DNA from: Conexibacter arvalis | GTDB taxonomy: Bacteria; Actinomycetota; Thermoleophilia; Solirubrobacterales; Solirubrobacteraceae | Length of the DNA stretch: 64,000 nucleotides | Assembly: GCF_014199525.1 (NCBI RefSeq) | Contig: NZ_JACHNU010000008.1 | Location: forward strand, 62,001-126,000 | Direction: 5' to 3' | Shown: positions 43,687 through 51,643 of the stretch, piece by piece | Layout of the letters: each line of letters opens with the position of its first letter | How positions within the stretch are numbered: position 1 is the stretch's first letter | Notes under the pieces: generated by a model | Told to the model about the DNA's origin: nothing | The model's input: the letters and a program-made list of their open reading frames with translations, nothing else | Database searches by the model: none | Translations under genes and position numbers: made by a program

Positions 43687-44763
43687 TCAGCCGAGCAGCT
43701 CGCCGAGCGCGTCGAGGAAGCGGCGGTTGTCGGTCGCGGTGCCGATCGTCGTGCGCGCCCAGCCCTCGCGGCCGAGCGCTCTGCCGGAGCGGATCAGCAC
43801 CCTGCGCTCTCTCAGGCCCTCGAGGATCTCCTGCTCGTCGCCGTCGCCGAGCGAGTGCCAGATGAAGTTCGCGTGCGACTCGGCGACCTCGAGGCCGAGC
43901 TCGCGCAGCCCCTCCTCCAGCTCGAGGCGGTTGGCGATCGTCTCCTCGATCCGGCGGGTCAGCTCGTCCTGGCGCAGCAGCGCCGCCTCGGCGGCCGCCT
44001 GGCCGACGGCGTTGCAGAAGAACGGCTGGCGGACCTGCTCGACCGCGACGCGGAAGCGCTGGTCGCCGCAGAGCGCGTAGCCGACGCGCAGGCCGGCGAG
44101 GCCGTAGACCTTCGAGAAGGTGCGCAGCAGCACGACGTTCGGGAAGCGGCGCGCCAGGTCGATCGACGCGTCCGGGTCCTCGAGCGTCGAGAACTCGCAG
44201 TAGGCCTCGTCGACGATCACGCAGACGTGCTTCGGCACGCGCGTGACGAACTCGGTGATCCGCTCCAGCGGCAGCGCGGTGCCGGTCGGGTTGTTCGGGT
44301 TGCAGACGAGCACGAGCCGGGTCGCGGCGGTGATCTCGGCCAGCATCGCGTCGAGATCGTGGCGCTGCTCGTCGTCGAGCGGCACGACGATCGCGCGGGC
44401 GCCAGCGGCCGCCGCCATCTGCGGGTAGACCGAGAACGACGGCCACGAGTAGACGACCTCCGCGCCGGGCTCCAGCAGCGCCTCGGCGGCGCTCAGCAGG
44501 ATGTCGCAGGAGCCGGCGCCTATCGCGATCCGCGACGGGTCGAAGTCGTAGCGCGCCGCGAGCGCTCTGCGCAGTCTCAGGTTCGACGGGTCGGGATAGC
44601 GGTTGGCATGGACGACCGCCTCGGTCGCCGCCTCGACGACGCCGGGCATCGGGCCGAAGGGGGCCTCGTTGCTCGCGAGCATCGCGAAGCCGTCGAGCGC
44701 GTAGCCGCCGGCCGTCGGGTAGACGGGCAGGCGGCGGATCTTGTCCGAGAATTCGATCGCCAT
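43687..44763 (-). CDS. hisC: Histidinol-phosphate / aromatic aminotransferase
   Basis: A 358-residue class I/II aminotransferase with bound pyridoxal phosphate. The Lys forming the Schiff base is in LRTFSKVYGLAGLRVGYAL, and VCNPNNPTGTALP, IVDEAYCEF and the C-terminal RTTIGTATDNRRFL are the other cofactor and substrate motifs. It scores as HisC by motif, but HisC-like enzymes in Actinobacteria also act on phenylpyruvate and hydroxyphenylpyruvate. Its place next to aroF, tyrA and aroH with no other his gene suggests the aromatic role (inference). The start is MAIEFSDKIRRLP. A GGCACAATGG element lies about 40 bases upstream. Confidence 0.88.
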   Translation of the reverse strand: MAIEFSDKIRRLPVYPTAGGYALDGFAMLASNEAPFGPMPGVVEAATEAVVHANRYPDPSNLRLRRALAARYDFDPSRIAIGAGSCDILLSAAEALLEPGAEVVYSWPSFSVYPQMAAAAGARAIVVPLDDEQRHDLDAMLAEITAATRLVLVCNPNNPTGTALPLERITEFVTRVPKHVCVIVDEAYCEFSTLEDPDASIDLARRFPNVVLLRTFSKVYGLAGLRVGYALCGDQRFRVAVEQVRQPFFCNAVGQAAAEAALLRQDELTRRIEETIANRLELEEGLRELGLEVAESHANFIWHSLGDGDEQEILEGLRERRVLIRSGRALGREGWARTTIGTATDNRRFLDALGELLG

Positions 44764-44800
44764 GGAGAAGGTCGGTCCGTTGGTCGGGGTGGTGGGAGGT

Positions 44801-44810
44801 CCATTGTGCC
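44801..44810 (-). promoter_or_regulatory. GGCACAATGG element, candidate hisC promoter
   Basis: On the minus strand GGCACAATGG contains the -10-like CACAAT about 40 bases before hisC. The identical 10-mer recurs at 43270-43279, just before the aro leader frame, so the two aromatic transcription units may share control. Confidence 0.35.
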
Positions 44811-44821
44811 GACTCGCGGCG

Positions 44822-44853
44822 CGGCGGCGCTTCCGAACCGCCGGGCGCCGCCG
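44822..44853 (-). terminator. Terminator hairpin after recQ
   Basis: CGGCGGCGC and GCGCCGCCG form a perfect 9-bp stem with a 14-base loop in the 122-base gap between recQ and hisC. Confidence 0.5.
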
Positions 44854-44885
44854 CGAGCGGCCGCGCGGCGCGGCAGCGGCGCCGC

Positions 44886-47156
44886 TCAGGAGGAGGCGAG
44901 CAGCTCCAGCAGCGAATCGGCGTGCTTCTCGACGAACGACGGGCCGATCCCTCTGATCTCCAGCAGGGCGGCGGCGCTCGTCGGCCTGCGCCGGACGATC
45001 TCGCGCAGCGTCGCGTCGTTGGCGACGGTGTAGGCCGGCTTGCCGGCGGCCCGCTCGCGCCGCCACGCCTTCAGCGGCTCCAGCTCGGTGTCGGAGACCG
45101 GCGGGCCGTCGTCGACCGGCGCCGCGGAGCGCGAGCGCTTCGGCGCGACGGTGATCGGCGGCAGCCAGTCGGGCGGGTCGTCGACGTCGCAGCAGCGGCC
45201 GATCGGGGCGCCCGGCGCCGGGTCGCCGAAGTGGTCGAGCAGCTGTCGGCGGCGGCAGCGATCGTGGCCCGAGGCGTACGCCTCGATCGAGCGGTACGAC
45301 TGCCAGCGGCGGTCGGTCGCGGCGCGACAGAGCTGGGCGACGGCGCGCGGGTCGGGCTCGCCCGCCAGCTCGACGCGGATGCGGCCGCCGGCGCCCGGCT
45401 CGAGCCGCAGCGCGCCGGCCCGCTCGGCGACGGCGAGCGCGATCCGGTCGCCCTCCGCCCCGGCCTCCAGCTCGGCGACCCCCTCCTGCGCCTGCACGCG
45501 CAGCCGTCCGACCAGCGCGCCGACCTGCGCCGGCGTCACCTCCGCCTGCTGGATGAAGCGCACCAACCGGCCGAGGTCGCTGCGGGAGGCGAGCAGGACG
45601 GCGCGGGCCGGCAGCCCGTCGCGTCCGGCGCGGCCTGCCTCCTGGTAGTACGCCTCGAGGCTGGAGGGCAGCGCCCAGTGCCAGACCGAGCGCACGTCGG
45701 CCTTGTCGACGCCCATCCCGAAGGCGTTGGTCGCGACGACGACGTCGACGTCGCCGCGCATAAAGGCGTCCTGGCGCAGCGAGCGCTGCTGGGCGTTCAT
45801 GCCGGCGTGGTAGCCGACGGTCGTGAGGCCCGCGCCGTCGAGCAGCTCGGCGATCTCCTCGGTCGATCTGCGCGTGCCGCAGTAGACGACCGCCGGGCGG
45901 TTCTCCGGCATCTGCAGGCCTGCCAGCAGCGTCGCCCGCTTGCGCGCGACCGAGCCCTGGCCGTCGAACGGCAGCACGTCGAAGGAGATGTTGGGGCGGT
46001 CGAAGCCGGAGCGGACGCGCTCGGGGTCGCGCAGGCCGAGGCGGGCGACGATCTCCTCCGCGACCTTCGGCGTCGCGGTCGCGGTGCAGGCCATCGTCGG
46101 CGGATGGCCGAGGTCGGCGACGACCTGCGCGAGGCGCAGGTAGTCGGGCCGGAAGTCGTGGCCCCACTCGCTGACGCAGTGGGCCTCGTCGACGACGAAC
46201 AGCGCGATGCTGCGCTGCGCGATCGCGTTGCGGAAGGCGACGCTGGCGAACCGCTCGGGGGCGGCGAAGACGACCGTCGCCGAGCCGTCGCGGATCTGGT
46301 CGAGCGCGCTGCGGTTGGTCTCGGCGTCGTTGCCGGAGGCGAGCATCACCGCCGGATGGCCGAGGTCGGTCAGCCGCTGGCACTGGTCCCGCATCAGCGC
46401 GATCAGCGGCGAGACGACGACGGTCAGGTCGTCGGAGGCGAGCGCCGGCAGCTGGTAGCAGAGGCTCTTGCCGCCGCCGGTCGGCATCACGACGAGCGCG
46501 TCGCGCCCGTCGAGCGCCGCCTGCACCGCCTCCCGCTGCCCCGGCCGGAAGGCGCTCAGGCCGAGCAGGTGCAGGAGCGACTCCGGGTCGGCGTCGCGGC
46601 CCGGTCGCGGCTGGCGCGGCGCGGCGGGCGGAGCGGGCGCGGTGGGCGCGGCGGGCGCGGCGGGCGCGGGCGGCGCAGTGGGCGCGGCGGGCGCGGGTGG
46701 CGCGGTGGGCGCGGGCGGCGCGGCGGGCGCGGGCGGCGCGGTGTCGAAGAGCGTGCCGGCGGCGGGCGGCTGCGCGGCCGCGGGCGGCGCGGCCGCGGGC
46801 GGCTGCGCCGGCGCGGCGGCGGGTTGCGCGCGCCCAGGCGCCGGCGGCGCGGCGGGCGCCGGCGGCGCGACGGCGACGACGCCGTCGAAGCGGTCCGGGT
46901 CGTCGTCCTCCTTGGAGGCGGCGGTCGCGGCCATCTCGTCGAGGTAGGAGAGGTAGCCGTCGTCGTCGGTCGCGGCCGGCGCGGCGGCGGCCCCTTTGAC
47001 GCGCGCCGCGGCGAGCCTGGCCAGCGGCGTCAGCGCCTCGCGCTCCTCCGGCGCCAGCTCGTGCCAGCGGGCGCGCAGCCGCGCCAGCTCCTCCCCCGCC
47101 CCGGGCGCGCCGGGGTCGGCGAGGACGGTCGAGAGGGAGGCGAGCGCGCGCTGCAC
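44886..47156 (-). CDS. recQ: RecQ-family ATP-dependent DNA helicase with Ala/Pro linker
   Basis: A 756-residue 3'-5' helicase. The first 100 residues are a charged domain (RLRARWHELAPEEREALTPLARL), then about 110 residues of Ala/Pro-rich low complexity (APPAPAAPTAPPAP repeats). The helicase core has FRPGQREAVQ, MPTGGGKSLCYQLPAL, VVDEAHCVSEWGHDFRPDY (DEAH) and GRAGRDG. A zinc/RQC region with CRRRQLLDHFG and GRCCDVDD follows, and a C-terminal HRDC domain (about 685-756). The start is a GTG; TACCGT ends seven bases upstream. A longer frame to 47225 is possible. Confidence 0.9.
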   Translation of the reverse strand: MQRALASLSTVLADPGAPGAGEELARLRARWHELAPEEREALTPLARLAAARVKGAAAAPAATDDDGYLSYLDEMAATAASKEDDDPDRFDGVVAVAPPAPAAPPAPGRAQPAAAPAQPPAAAPPAAAQPPAAGTLFDTAPPAPAAPPAPTAPPAPAAPTAPPAPAAPAAPTAPAPPAAPRQPRPGRDADPESLLHLLGLSAFRPGQREAVQAALDGRDALVVMPTGGGKSLCYQLPALASDDLTVVVSPLIALMRDQCQRLTDLGHPAVMLASGNDAETNRSALDQIRDGSATVVFAAPERFASVAFRNAIAQRSIALFVVDEAHCVSEWGHDFRPDYLRLAQVVADLGHPPTMACTATATPKVAEEIVARLGLRDPERVRSGFDRPNISFDVLPFDGQGSVARKRATLLAGLQMPENRPAVVYCGTRRSTEEIAELLDGAGLTTVGYHAGMNAQQRSLRQDAFMRGDVDVVVATNAFGMGVDKADVRSVWHWALPSSLEAYYQEAGRAGRDGLPARAVLLASRSDLGRLVRFIQQAEVTPAQVGALVGRLRVQAQEGVAELEAGAEGDRIALAVAERAGALRLEPGAGGRIRVELAGEPDPRAVAQLCRAATDRRWQSYRSIEAYASGHDRCRRRQLLDHFGDPAPGAPIGRCCDVDDPPDWLPPITVAPKRSRSAAPVDDGPPVSDTELEPLKAWRRERAAGKPAYTVANDATLREIVRRRPTSAAALLEIRGIGPSFVEKHADSLLELLASS

Positions 47157-47163
47157 GAGTCGG

Positions 47164-47169
47164 ACGGTA
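47164..47169 (-). promoter_or_regulatory. Candidate -10 element of recQ
   Basis: TACCGT (minus strand) ends seven bases before the GTG proposed as the recQ start. It decides this start over one 69 bases upstream. Confidence 0.4.
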
Positions 47170-47240
47170 GCCGAACCCCGCGACGGCAGCGGTGCCGCGC
47201 GGCCGGCGCGCGGCGGAGACCGCACCGAGGCGCGGCGGCG

Positions 47241-47606
47241 CTACTGCGCGCCCTGCAGATCGGTGCGCAGGACGCGCGCCTCGCGCAGGTAGACGTGGCT
47301 CGGCCGGTGGTCCTCGGCGGCGTAGTAGTGGACCATCACGCGGATCACGCGCGGCAGCGAGCCGGGCACCGGCACCTCCTGCGCGCACATCAGCGGGACG
47401 CTGCTGAGGCCCATCCTGCGCGCCGCGACCGCCGGGAACTGGGCGTCGAGGTCTCTCGTCAGCGTGAACAGGCACGAGACCATCGCGTCGGCGTCGAGCC
47501 CGTTGCGGGCCATCAGCTCGCGCATCAGCTCGTCGGTCGCCGAGAGGATCGCCTCGGCCTCGTTCTCGTCGACGGTGGTGGCGCCCCGAAGCGCAAAGAG
47601 CCGCAT
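47241..47606 (-). CDS. aroH: Monofunctional chorismate mutase, AroH class
   Basis: A 121-residue trimeric-type chorismate mutase converting chorismate to prephenate, the substrate of the tyrA product. The N-terminus RLFALRGATTVDENEAEAIL with catalytic Arg, MVSCLFTLTRDLDAQFPAVAARR, SSVPLMCAQEVPVPGSLPRVIRVMVH and HVYLREARVLRTDL align with Bacillus AroH along the full length. The start aligns with the Bacillus protein; an ATG six codons upstream (47624) forms an ATGA overlap with the HAD gene and may be used instead. This rarer mutase class differs from the AroQ type common in Actinobacteria. Confidence 0.93.
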   Translation of the reverse strand: MRLFALRGATTVDENEAEAILSATDELMRELMARNGLDADAMVSCLFTLTRDLDAQFPAVAARRMGLSSVPLMCAQEVPVPGSLPRVIRVMVHYYAAEDHRPSHVYLREARVLRTDLQGAQ

Positions 47607-47620
47607 GACCGGCGATTCTC

Positions 47621-48313
47621 TCATCCGGCCGGCCAACGCGCCGTGCGGACGCCGCCGGGTGCGCGCCCGGCCAGCTCCCGCCGCGCCGTCTCCTCCAGCC
47701 TGGCGCTCGGGTTGACGAGCACGGCGACCCGCGCCCCGCCGAGCAGCGGCAGGTCGACGGCGTGGTCGCTGTAGGCGGCCGCCCACGGCGCGACGATCCC
47801 GTGCGCAGCCAGCTGGCGCGGCTTCTCCTCGCCGAGGTTGTGGAGCGCGACCCGCCACAGGCGGCCGCGGCGCTCCAGCCGCGAGGCGACCAGCTCGACC
47901 TCGGGCAGCCCGACGGCGTCGAGCAGCTCGCGCGCGACCGTCGCCTCGCAGGCGGTCACGAAGACGACCCGCGCGCCGGCGTCGAGGTGGCGGCGGGCCT
48001 CCTCGACGCATCCGTGCTGGATCGCGCGCGGCGTCGCCGCCAGCGCGTCGGCGTACGACGCCGCCTCGGCGCGGTATCCCTCCGTCGTGAGCCGCATGAG
48101 CGCCAGCTTCACCGCCAGCGTCACCGCGGGCCTGCGCGTCGGCGGCAGCAGCATGAACGGGACCAGCGGCAGCGCCAGCGCCAGCCGCAGCGGCCGGCGC
48201 CGCAGTCGCCCGACCACGAAGCCGGCGAAGGTGTCCTTGCGCGTGAGGACGCCGTCGAGGTCGAACAGCGCCGTCTCGCCAGGCCCGAGGCGCGGAAGTC
48301 CGGCGAGCTCCAT
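47621..48313 (-). CDS. HAD-IB family phosphatase (SerB-like)
   Basis: A 230-residue haloacid-dehalogenase-family hydrolase. Motif I FDLDGVLTRKDTF has the nucleophile Asp18 and the acid Asp20, motif II is FVTACEATVARELL, and the last motif is AAYSDHAVDLPLLGGARVAVLVNP. A hydrophobic segment LRLALALPLVPFMLLP lies in the cap region and may contact the membrane. It resembles phosphoserine phosphatase and related lipid or sugar phosphatases of the HAD-IB group. Coupled to aroH. The substrate is undetermined. Confidence 0.85.
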   Translation of the reverse strand: MELAGLPRLGPGETALFDLDGVLTRKDTFAGFVVGRLRRRPLRLALALPLVPFMLLPPTRRPAVTLAVKLALMRLTTEGYRAEAASYADALAATPRAIQHGCVEEARRHLDAGARVVFVTACEATVARELLDAVGLPEVELVASRLERRGRLWRVALHNLGEEKPRQLAAHGIVAPWAAAYSDHAVDLPLLGGARVAVLVNPSARLEETARRELAGRAPGGVRTARWPAG

Positions 48314-48318
48314 GGCGC

Positions 48319-49038
48319 TCAAGCGCTCGCTCCCGCGGGGTCGTTCGCGGCGGCGGCGAGGTCGGCGACCTCTCTCGCGGTCAGGCGGCGCGACTGGCCG
48401 GGCCGCAGCTCGCCGAGGCGCAGCGGCCCGAACTGGACCCGCACCAGAGCTCTGACCGGGTGGCCGACCTCCTCCAGCATTCGCCGGACCTGGCGCTTGC
48501 GGCCCTCGTGGATCGTGATCTCGACGACGTGCGAGGAGAGGCGGATCGCGCGCGCCGGCGCGGTCATGCCGTCCTCCAGCCGCACGCCGTCGCGCAGCCG
48601 CCGCAGCGCGCGGTCGGTGATCGCGGGGCCGCGGGTCGTCGCTCTGTAGGTCTTCGGCACCTCGTAGCGGGGGTGCGTGAGGCGGTTGGCCAGCTCGCCG
48701 TCGTTGGTCAGCAGGATCAGGCCGGTCGTGTCGGCGTCGAGGCGGCCGACCGGGTAGAGGCGGCGTCCCTGCGGCACCAGCTCGGTGACGGTGCGGCGGC
48801 CGTGGGTGTCCCTCGCGGTCGAGACGACGCCTGCCGGCTTGTGCAGCGCGTAGACGGCGCGCGGCTCCTCGCCGCGGATCGGGTCGCCGTCGACGCGGAC
48901 CCCGCTGGAGCCGTCGACGTCGCGGGCCGGATCGGTCACGACCTCGCCGCCGACGGTGACGCGCCCGTCGCGGATCAGCTGCTCGGAGGCGCGCCGGGAG
49001 GCGACGCCGGCGTGGGCGAGGAACTTGGCGAGGCGCAC
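48319..49038 (-). CDS. rluB: rRNA pseudouridine synthase, RsuA/RluB family
   Basis: A 239-residue pseudouridine synthase. The N-terminal S4 RNA-binding domain (VRLAKFLAHAGVASRRASEQLI, 1-60) precedes the catalytic domain with YPVGRLDADTTGLILLTNDG, where the Asp is the nucleophile, and EGRKRQVRRMLEEVGHPV. It is most similar to the 23S-type RluB, placed next to scpAB as in many Gram-positive bacteria. It starts at a GTG; TATGGT ends eight bases upstream (49047-49052). The start is separated by only 24 bases from the divergent rlmN. Confidence 0.92.
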   Translation of the reverse strand: MRLAKFLAHAGVASRRASEQLIRDGRVTVGGEVVTDPARDVDGSSGVRVDGDPIRGEEPRAVYALHKPAGVVSTARDTHGRRTVTELVPQGRRLYPVGRLDADTTGLILLTNDGELANRLTHPRYEVPKTYRATTRGPAITDRALRRLRDGVRLEDGMTAPARAIRLSSHVVEITIHEGRKRQVRRMLEEVGHPVRALVRVQFGPLRLGELRPGQSRRLTAREVADLAAAANDPAGASA

Positions 49039-49046
49039 GGGCTGCC

Positions 49047-49052
49047 ACCATA
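49047..49052 (-). promoter_or_regulatory. Candidate -10 element of rluB
   Basis: TATGGT on the minus strand, eight bases before the rluB GTG, within the 24 bases separating it from the divergent rlmN start. Confidence 0.35.
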
Positions 49053-49062
49053 GAGGGCGACG

Positions 49063-50052
49063 ATGGATCTCGACCTGCTCGACAGAACACTCAGAGAGCT
49101 GGGCCAGCCGGCCTTCCGCGCCAAGCAGGTGTGGGAGTGGACGGCGCGCGGCGCCGCCTCCTACGAGGAGATGACCAACCTGCCGGCCACCCTGCGGGCG
49201 CAGCTCGCCGAGCGGGTCCCCTTCTCCTCCCTGACGCTCCAGCACGAGGCCCACGCCTCCGACGGCACGGTCAAGGCGCTGTTCACGACCCACGACGGCC
49301 GCGCCGTCGAGGCCGTGATGATGCGCTACAAGGACGGCCGCCGCTCGCTCTGCCTCTCCTCGCAGTCGGGCTGCCCGCTGACCTGCACCTTCTGCGCGAC
49401 CGGGACGATGAAGTTCGGCCGCAACCTGACCGCGTCGGAGATCCTCGACCAGGCGCTCCACTTCCGCCGCATCGAGCCGGTCGACCATTGCGTCTTCATG
49501 GGCATGGGCGAGCCGATGATGAACCTCGACCACGTGCTCGCCGCCTCCAGACGGCTGCCGGACGTCGGCATCACCCACCGCCGCACCGCGATCTCGACGG
49601 TCGGCTGGATCCCCGGGATCGAGCGCCTGACCGAGCAGGAGATGCCGATCCGGCTGGCGCTGTCGCTGCACGCGCCCGACGACGCGCTGCGCTCGCAGAT
49701 CATGCCGGTCAACGACCGCTACAGATTGGACGACGTGCTCGACGCCTGCCGGCGCTTCTACGAGAAGCGGCGGCGGATGGTCTTCATCGAGTACGTGATG
49801 CTCGCCGGCGTCAACGACGGCTACGCGCAGGCGCTCCAGCTCGCGAGACTGCTCGAGCCGTGGATGTTCAAGGTCAACCTGATCCCGTACAACCCGACCG
49901 ACTCGATCTACGACGGCTCCAGCCGCGACGCGATCGAGGCATTCCGGGCGGTGCTGGAGGAGCACGGGATCTCCGCGACCGTCCGCCTCACCCGCGGCCG
50001 CGACATCGACGCCGCCTGCGGCCAGCTGGCCGTCAAGGCTGCTGCGGGTTGA
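49063..50052 (+). CDS. rlmN: Dual-specificity 23S rRNA/tRNA adenine-C2 methyltransferase RlmN
   Basis: A 329-residue radical SAM enzyme methylating A2503 of 23S rRNA and A37 of some tRNAs. The iron-sulfur cluster cysteines are in SGCPLTCTFCATG (CxxxCxxC). SAM-binding GMGEPMMN and the substrate-cysteine region RLTRGRDIDAACGQL near the C-terminus are present. It starts at MDLDLLDRTL with an AGAGGG ribosome-binding site five bases before the ATG, unlike its leaderless-looking neighbours. Its 3' end overlaps the convergent scpB by 20 bases. Confidence 0.96.
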   Translation: MDLDLLDRTLRELGQPAFRAKQVWEWTARGAASYEEMTNLPATLRAQLAERVPFSSLTLQHEAHASDGTVKALFTTHDGRAVEAVMMRYKDGRRSLCLSSQSGCPLTCTFCATGTMKFGRNLTASEILDQALHFRRIEPVDHCVFMGMGEPMMNLDHVLAASRRLPDVGITHRRTAISTVGWIPGIERLTEQEMPIRLALSLHAPDDALRSQIMPVNDRYRLDDVLDACRRFYEKRRRMVFIEYVMLAGVNDGYAQALQLARLLEPWMFKVNLIPYNPTDSIYDGSSRDAIEAFRAVLEEHGISATVRLTRGRDIDAACGQLAVKAAAG

Positions 50053-50752
50053 GCGGGATCACGTCGCCGCCGAGCGCGCCGAGCGCGTCGCCGGCTGGCG
50101 CCTCCTCCCCCGGGCGCGCCGAGCGGCCCTCGGCCGGCTGAGCGGCGGCCGGGACGCCGAGGCGGGCCTCGCCGGCGCGCAGCAGCCGGTCGCGGATGTT
50201 GGCGGCGACCTCGGGCGACGGGTCCCAGGCGGCGACGTCGGGCAGGTCGTCGATCGATCTGAGCCCGAACAGCCGCAGGAACAGCTCGGTCGTGCGGTAG
50301 AGGACGGCGCCGAACTGCGAGCGGCCGGCCTCCTCGATCACCCCGCGCTCGATCAGCGTCGCGGCGGCCGACTCGGCGTTGACGCCGCGGATGCGGGCGA
50401 TCTCGGGCCGCGAGACCGGCTGCAGGTAGGCGACGACGGCGAGCGTCTCGGCTTGGGCCGGCGTCAGCGGCGGCGTGCGCGGCTTGCCGAACAGCTTCCG
50501 CGCCGCATCCTCGGCGTGCGGGCTGGAGGCGAGCACCCAGCCGCCGGCCAGCTCGCGCAGGACGATCCCGCGCCGCTCCTGCTCGTAGTGCCGCCCGAGC
50601 GCCTCCAGCGCCGCCTCGACCTCGTCGGCGTCGCGCTCGGTCGCGTCGGCGAGCGCCGGGACGGCGACCGGGTCGCTGGAGAGGAACAGCAGCGCCTCGA
50701 GCAGCCGCTCCAGCTCGGCGGTGTCGCTGTCGAGCCGCATCCGCGCGCTCAC
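50033..50752 (-). CDS. scpB: Segregation and condensation protein B
   Basis: A 239-residue ScpB, the winged-helix kleisin-associated subunit of the SMC condensin complex. Two winged-helix domains (about 8-90 and 95-165) contain the conserved LEALLFLSSDPV, PLTPAQAETLAVVAYLQPVSRPEIARIRGV and SQFGAVLYRTTELFLRLFGL. A Pro/Ala/Gly-rich tail of about 50 residues follows. It begins at a GTG in a GTGA overlap with scpA. It overlaps the end of rlmN on the other strand. Confidence 0.94.
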   Translation of the reverse strand: MSARMRLDSDTAELERLLEALLFLSSDPVAVPALADATERDADEVEAALEALGRHYEQERRGIVLRELAGGWVLASSPHAEDAARKLFGKPRTPPLTPAQAETLAVVAYLQPVSRPEIARIRGVNAESAAATLIERGVIEEAGRSQFGAVLYRTTELFLRLFGLRSIDDLPDVAAWDPSPEVAANIRDRLLRAGEARLGVPAAAQPAEGRSARPGEEAPAGDALGALGGDVIPLNPQQP

Positions 50753-51588
50753 ACCGCTTCGGCGCTCGTGACGACGCCCGGCCAGGGGTTCTCGTCGCGC
50801 GCCTCGACCGTGATCTCGGCGAACGGCTCGTCCTGCTCCCAGGTCGCCTCGCCGCGCTTGTACAGCTCCAGCAGCGCCCAGATCGTGACCGCGACGGTGA
50901 CGCGGTCGGCTCTCGCGACCGCCTCGTCGAAGGAGAAGCGACCGCGACCGAGCAGCGAGCGCAGGTGTCTCAGCCGCTCGATCACCGTGACTCTCTGGAT
51001 CGTCACGTGGCTGAGCGAGATCTCGGCCGGCATCCGCAGCATCCCGCCGATCGCCCTGCCGAGCGTCGCGGGGTCGTAGACCGGCGTCGAGTCCTCCAGC
51101 GTGCCGCGGCGCAGCTCGGCCGGCAGCGGCGCCTGGCGGAAGCGGTAGCCGGCCTGCTCGTCGAGCCGGCGGGTGAGGAACTCGGCGGCACCGCGGTAGC
51201 GGTGGGCTTCCAGCAGGCGCGCGAGCAGCTCCTCGGCCGCCTCGCCCGGCTGCATGTCGACCAGCTCCTCCTCCTCGCCCGGCAGCATCAGGCGCGACTT
51301 CAGCTCCAGCAGCGCCGCGATCAGCACGAGGAACTCGGTCGCCAGCTCGAGGTCGAGCTCCCCGCGCGACTCGAGGAAGTCGATGTACGTGAGCACGACG
51401 TCGGCGAGGTCGACCTCCAGCAGGTCGACCTCCTCGCGCAGCACGAGCGTCAGCAGCAGGTCGAAGGGACCGGCGAAGACGTCGAGGTCGAGATCGAGGT
51501 CGGCGGCGCGCACTGGCACGACAACGTAGCGGCCGCTCCCGACGCTCCCGCGCGAGGCGGTCCCGATTTCCAGAGAGATGCTGCACAC
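50749..51588 (-). CDS. scpA: Segregation and condensation protein A (kleisin)
   Basis: A 279-residue kleisin that bridges the SMC heads. The N-terminal DVFAGPFDLLLTLVLREEVDLLEVDLADVVLTYIDFL and the LELATEFLVLIAALLELKSRLML helix are the family signature, and the C-terminal winged helix (about 195-279) is followed by the scpB overlap. The first 30 residues (CSISLEIGTASRGS) are not conserved. A GTG near 51511-51517 would give a start closer to other ScpA proteins. It stands alone with scpB, with smc elsewhere. Confidence 0.92.
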   Translation of the reverse strand: MCSISLEIGTASRGSVGSGRYVVVPVRAADLDLDLDVFAGPFDLLLTLVLREEVDLLEVDLADVVLTYIDFLESRGELDLELATEFLVLIAALLELKSRLMLPGEEEELVDMQPGEAAEELLARLLEAHRYRGAAEFLTRRLDEQAGYRFRQAPLPAELRRGTLEDSTPVYDPATLGRAIGGMLRMPAEISLSHVTIQRVTVIERLRHLRSLLGRGRFSFDEAVARADRVTVAVTIWALLELYKRGEATWEQDEPFAEITVEARDENPWPGVVTSAEAV

Positions 51589-51643
51589 GCGCCGCTTCCC
51601 TGTCAGGCTGGTGACCGACGGACCGCGTCGCCGCGGCCGCCGC

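Noticed and set aside
46600-46870. Tandem GC-rich repeat as a CRISPR or other repeat array
   Set aside because: The periodicity reflects the Ala/Pro-rich linker of RecQ in a continuous reading frame; there are no spacers of uniform length.
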